Shown here: positions 62,148-64,000 of the stretch, one piece after another | How the letters are laid out: each line of letters starts with the position of its first letter | How positions within the stretch are numbered: position 1 is the stretch's first letter | DNA from: Dyadobacter frigoris | GTDB lineage: Bacteria; Bacteroidota; Bacteroidia; Cytophagales; Spirosomataceae | Length of the DNA stretch: 64,000 bases | Assembly: GCF_005280585.1 (NCBI RefSeq) | Contig: NZ_SZVO01000001.1 | Span: forward strand, 496,001 to 560,000 | Direction: 5' to 3' | The notes under the pieces: generated by a model | Told to the model about the DNA's origin: nothing | What the model saw: only the letters and a program-made list of their open reading frames with translations | Database searches by the model: none | Translations under genes and position numbers: made by a program

Positions 62148-63980
62148 TTATTTTTCAGCGGGCTTGGCGATTCTTAATTGCATACCTTGAATTTTTACTT
62201 CAGGCTTTTTATCGTCTGAGAAATTAAATGCTTTTGTAAAAACTTTGTCTTGATTAGCCAATGCAGGCATTTCTGGCATTTTGTAATTAAAGTAACGTTT
62301 TTTGTTATTTTGATTGTCAGCGGGATAGCTGCCCTGATATCTCTCTTTCGCTGCAACTTCCCGTTTTAAATTGAAGCGGATAGAAAGCGTATATTCCATC
62401 GAAACCGGGCGTCCGTTTTGCCTTGCAGGTTCCCACCTTGGCATATTCAATACCAAACGAACTGCTTCGTCATCAATGCCCCAACCGATTTCTTTAACAA
62501 TTTTCGGCTTGCGAACATCGCCGTTGCTATTGATTGTAAAGGATACCAGGGCAATCCCACCGGCACTTACGCCTAAAGCCTCCTCCGGATATCGGATGTT
62601 GCTTTGAATATATTTTGCTAATGCCTCTTCTCCGCCGGGAAACTGTGGTTTCTGCTCTTTAACGGAAGAGAATGACTCAGCAATTTCTTTCTTCTTTTTT
62701 CTGTCTTCGGTGATTTTTGTAACATCCTGGTAGACTGTAAATTCTGGTCCCTTCAGTTCGTTTTTTCCATTTTTAAATGTCAAAGTGTACTCCGTTTTCC
62801 CTTTTTCAACAACCAAAATTTGTGGAATATAACTGACATGACTTACAACAAGAACCCGACCCACATCTACATTTGTCATTTTGAAATGCCCCAGCGCATC
62901 CGTGGTAACAGAAATATCTCTTTCAGGATCAAAAATGTTAACCTCGGCAATTCCCAAACCGGATTCCCGGACAATATCACCTTCGATATTCATTTTAATC
63001 TTTCCTGTATCGGATTTTACGATTGCAGGGATTGATTCAGGAACAGCGGAGTTGTCAGTAATTTCAGTATCCTTATTTAACTTGGGAACTGGTGTATTTT
63101 GCACTTCTTCGGAAGTAGTTAGCTTTTCTCGCGCCGCTGTCATGAGCAAAGCAAAAAGCAGAACGGGAACAATCATCAGGTATTTTCCTAATAACCAGCG
63201 TGAATTACGATTTTTATAGATCATTTTGATTCTGCTTTTTAGGGTTGAGGAATTGAAAAAATGATTGGTAAGTAATGTTACTGGAACGGCAAGAGCATAC
63301 GAGACAAGAAATCGGGCATAATGATCTCGGTTCGGCGCAGCTTCATCGGCTAAAAATTCGTGAACTTCCTGTAAAGAGATTTTATAAAACCAGATCACCG
63401 GATTAAACCAGAAAGCTACTTTGATGATTTCAATCAATAAAATATCCAGACTATGCCGTTGTTGGATATGTACCATTTCGTGTCTCAAAATCGGGTCAGG
63501 ATTATTTTCATAATCGTAACGATTTAAAACGAGCCATTTTAGAAATGAGAATGAACCTGTTTTGTTGTCAGAAAGTAAGATCAGGTTGTAATCGGGCTGC
63601 TTGATTAAATCACCCTGCGATATAATCTGACTGAGATCCCAAAAGCTTTTAACGAGTTTTTTCAACATAAAAAAGGAACCGATAGCAGCACAAAACCATA
63701 TCCATTCTATCCAGTCGAAAGTTTCAGGAATTGGATATTCGGCTGCTGCTGAAAAAGGAACCGCTGCGGCTACTGTGCTGACCGAATAAAACGGGGTCGG
63801 TGCGGCTTGCTCCGTTTCGGGAATACTGATGACTGGTAATAAAAAAGAGATGAGTAGTGAGCCAACGAGATAAGCGCGATTCCAGACAAAAAACGTGTGC
63901 TTTCGGAAAAGCAGCCAATAGCAGGCATAAAAAAGAATCCAGTAAATATTAACTTTCCCGAAATAAAGCAACGTTTCCAT
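62148..63980 (-). CDS. M56 metallopeptidase fused to carboxypeptidase-regulatory-like and TonB domains
   Basis: 610 residues. Four membrane helices (about 8-28, 38-55, 90-110, 258-280), with the zinc motif HEMVH at about 168-172. A CarboxypepD_reg-like domain follows (residues 330-400; ALGHFKMTNVDVGRVLVVSHVSY) and then a TonB C-terminal domain (about 445-550; YPEEALGVSAGG, IRFNL). A BlaR1-like protease joined to an energy-transducer domain is common in Bacteroidota. The start lies 20 bases from the right edge, so a BlaI-type regulator, if present, is outside. Confidence 0.88.
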   Translation of the reverse strand: METLLYFGKVNIYWILFYACYWLLFRKHTFFVWNRAYLVGSLLISFLLPVISIPETEQAAPTPFYSVSTVAAAVPFSAAAEYPIPETFDWIEWIWFCAAIGSFFMLKKLVKSFWDLSQIISQGDLIKQPDYNLILLSDNKTGSFSFLKWLVLNRYDYENNPDPILRHEMVHIQQRHSLDILLIEIIKVAFWFNPVIWFYKISLQEVHEFLADEAAPNRDHYARFLVSYALAVPVTLLTNHFFNSSTLKSRIKMIYKNRNSRWLLGKYLMIVPVLLFALLMTAAREKLTTSEEVQNTPVPKLNKDTEITDNSAVPESIPAIVKSDTGKIKMNIEGDIVRESGLGIAEVNIFDPERDISVTTDALGHFKMTNVDVGRVLVVSHVSYIPQILVVEKGKTEYTLTFKNGKNELKGPEFTVYQDVTKITEDRKKKKEIAESFSSVKEQKPQFPGGEEALAKYIQSNIRYPEEALGVSAGGIALVSFTINSNGDVRKPKIVKEIGWGIDDEAVRLVLNMPRWEPARQNGRPVSMEYTLSIRFNLKREVAAKERYQGSYPADNQNNKKRYFNYKMPEMPALANQDKVFTKAFNFSDDKKPEVKIQGMQLRIAKPAEK

Positions 63981-64000
63981 GGCGCTTATTTTTTCTTTGG

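Overview
The window looks like a Bacteroidota chromosome, most likely Cytophagales (Dyadobacter/Spirosoma-like). The reasons are the TAnnTTTG-type promoter elements, few Shine-Dalgarno sequences, the Bacteroidota-type tyrosine integrase and MobC/relaxase set, DUF6934, GldG-free TolQ/ExbD and M56-TonB proteins, and a GH29 fucosidase. The genus is inferred from gene content only; no similarity search was run.

Region 1 (1 to about 13308) is the integrase-proximal part of a mobilizable or integrative element that runs in from beyond the left edge. It carries a three-module repeat protein, an XRE regulator, a membrane protein, a relaxase and MobC with a hairpin pair in front (candidate oriT), a TOPRIM primase-like protein, an SF3-type helicase/ATPase, a HTH_17 (excisionase-like) protein, a two-gene nuclease cargo (DUF4365 plus a DUF262-DUF1524 GmrSD-like fusion), a protein with three 50-residue repeats, and the integrase. 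It ends at a tRNA-Pro(GGG) 3' fragment at 13265-13308, which marks the attachment site. Two sets of 7-9 bp direct repeats at exactly 11-bp spacing lie in front of the primase and the integrase.

Region 2 (13.3-19.7 kb) is AT-rich accessory DNA. A DNA methyltransferase is followed 8 bp later by a DGQHR protein with a nuclease-like N-terminus, which is a candidate two-gene defence system. Next come a putative ADP-ribosyltransferase-fold protein with a 55-residue partner, a duplicated 3' end (with terminator) of the glycoside-hydrolase gene that lies 2.1 kb further right, and a decayed DUF6934 gene followed by its intact small partner.

Region 3 (18.7-36.4 kb) is mostly core and metabolic: phospholipase A1, a glycoside hydrolase, a QorB/HxlR divergent pair, ornithine aminotransferase, an S41 protease, a GlsB protein, a GH3-family protein, SbcC, and a small glycan cluster (membrane protein, FdtA, FdtB, GT2, methyltransferase) with translational overlaps.

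Region 4 (36.4-43.8 kb) has a solute:sodium symporter, an overlapping AAA ATPase (DUF3696) and PIN-like protein pair, an alpha-L-fucosidase interrupted by one in-frame TAG, a cluster of perfect DnaA boxes inside a long palindrome, a Dabb protein and a histidine kinase.

Region 5 (43.9-64 kb) is core: glutamate dehydrogenase, TypA, an M28 peptidase, a TraB/GumN protein, a lone nuoN, Ffh, MscS, TolQ/ExbD, a Gfo/Idh/MocA oxidoreductase and an M56-TonB fusion. Several toxin-antitoxin-like small pairs are interspersed (DUF4160/DUF2442, DUF6934 plus a 55-residue protein, nucleotidyltransferase plus a 60-residue protein) and there is a Uma2 nuclease. Strong intrinsic terminators separate many transcription units.
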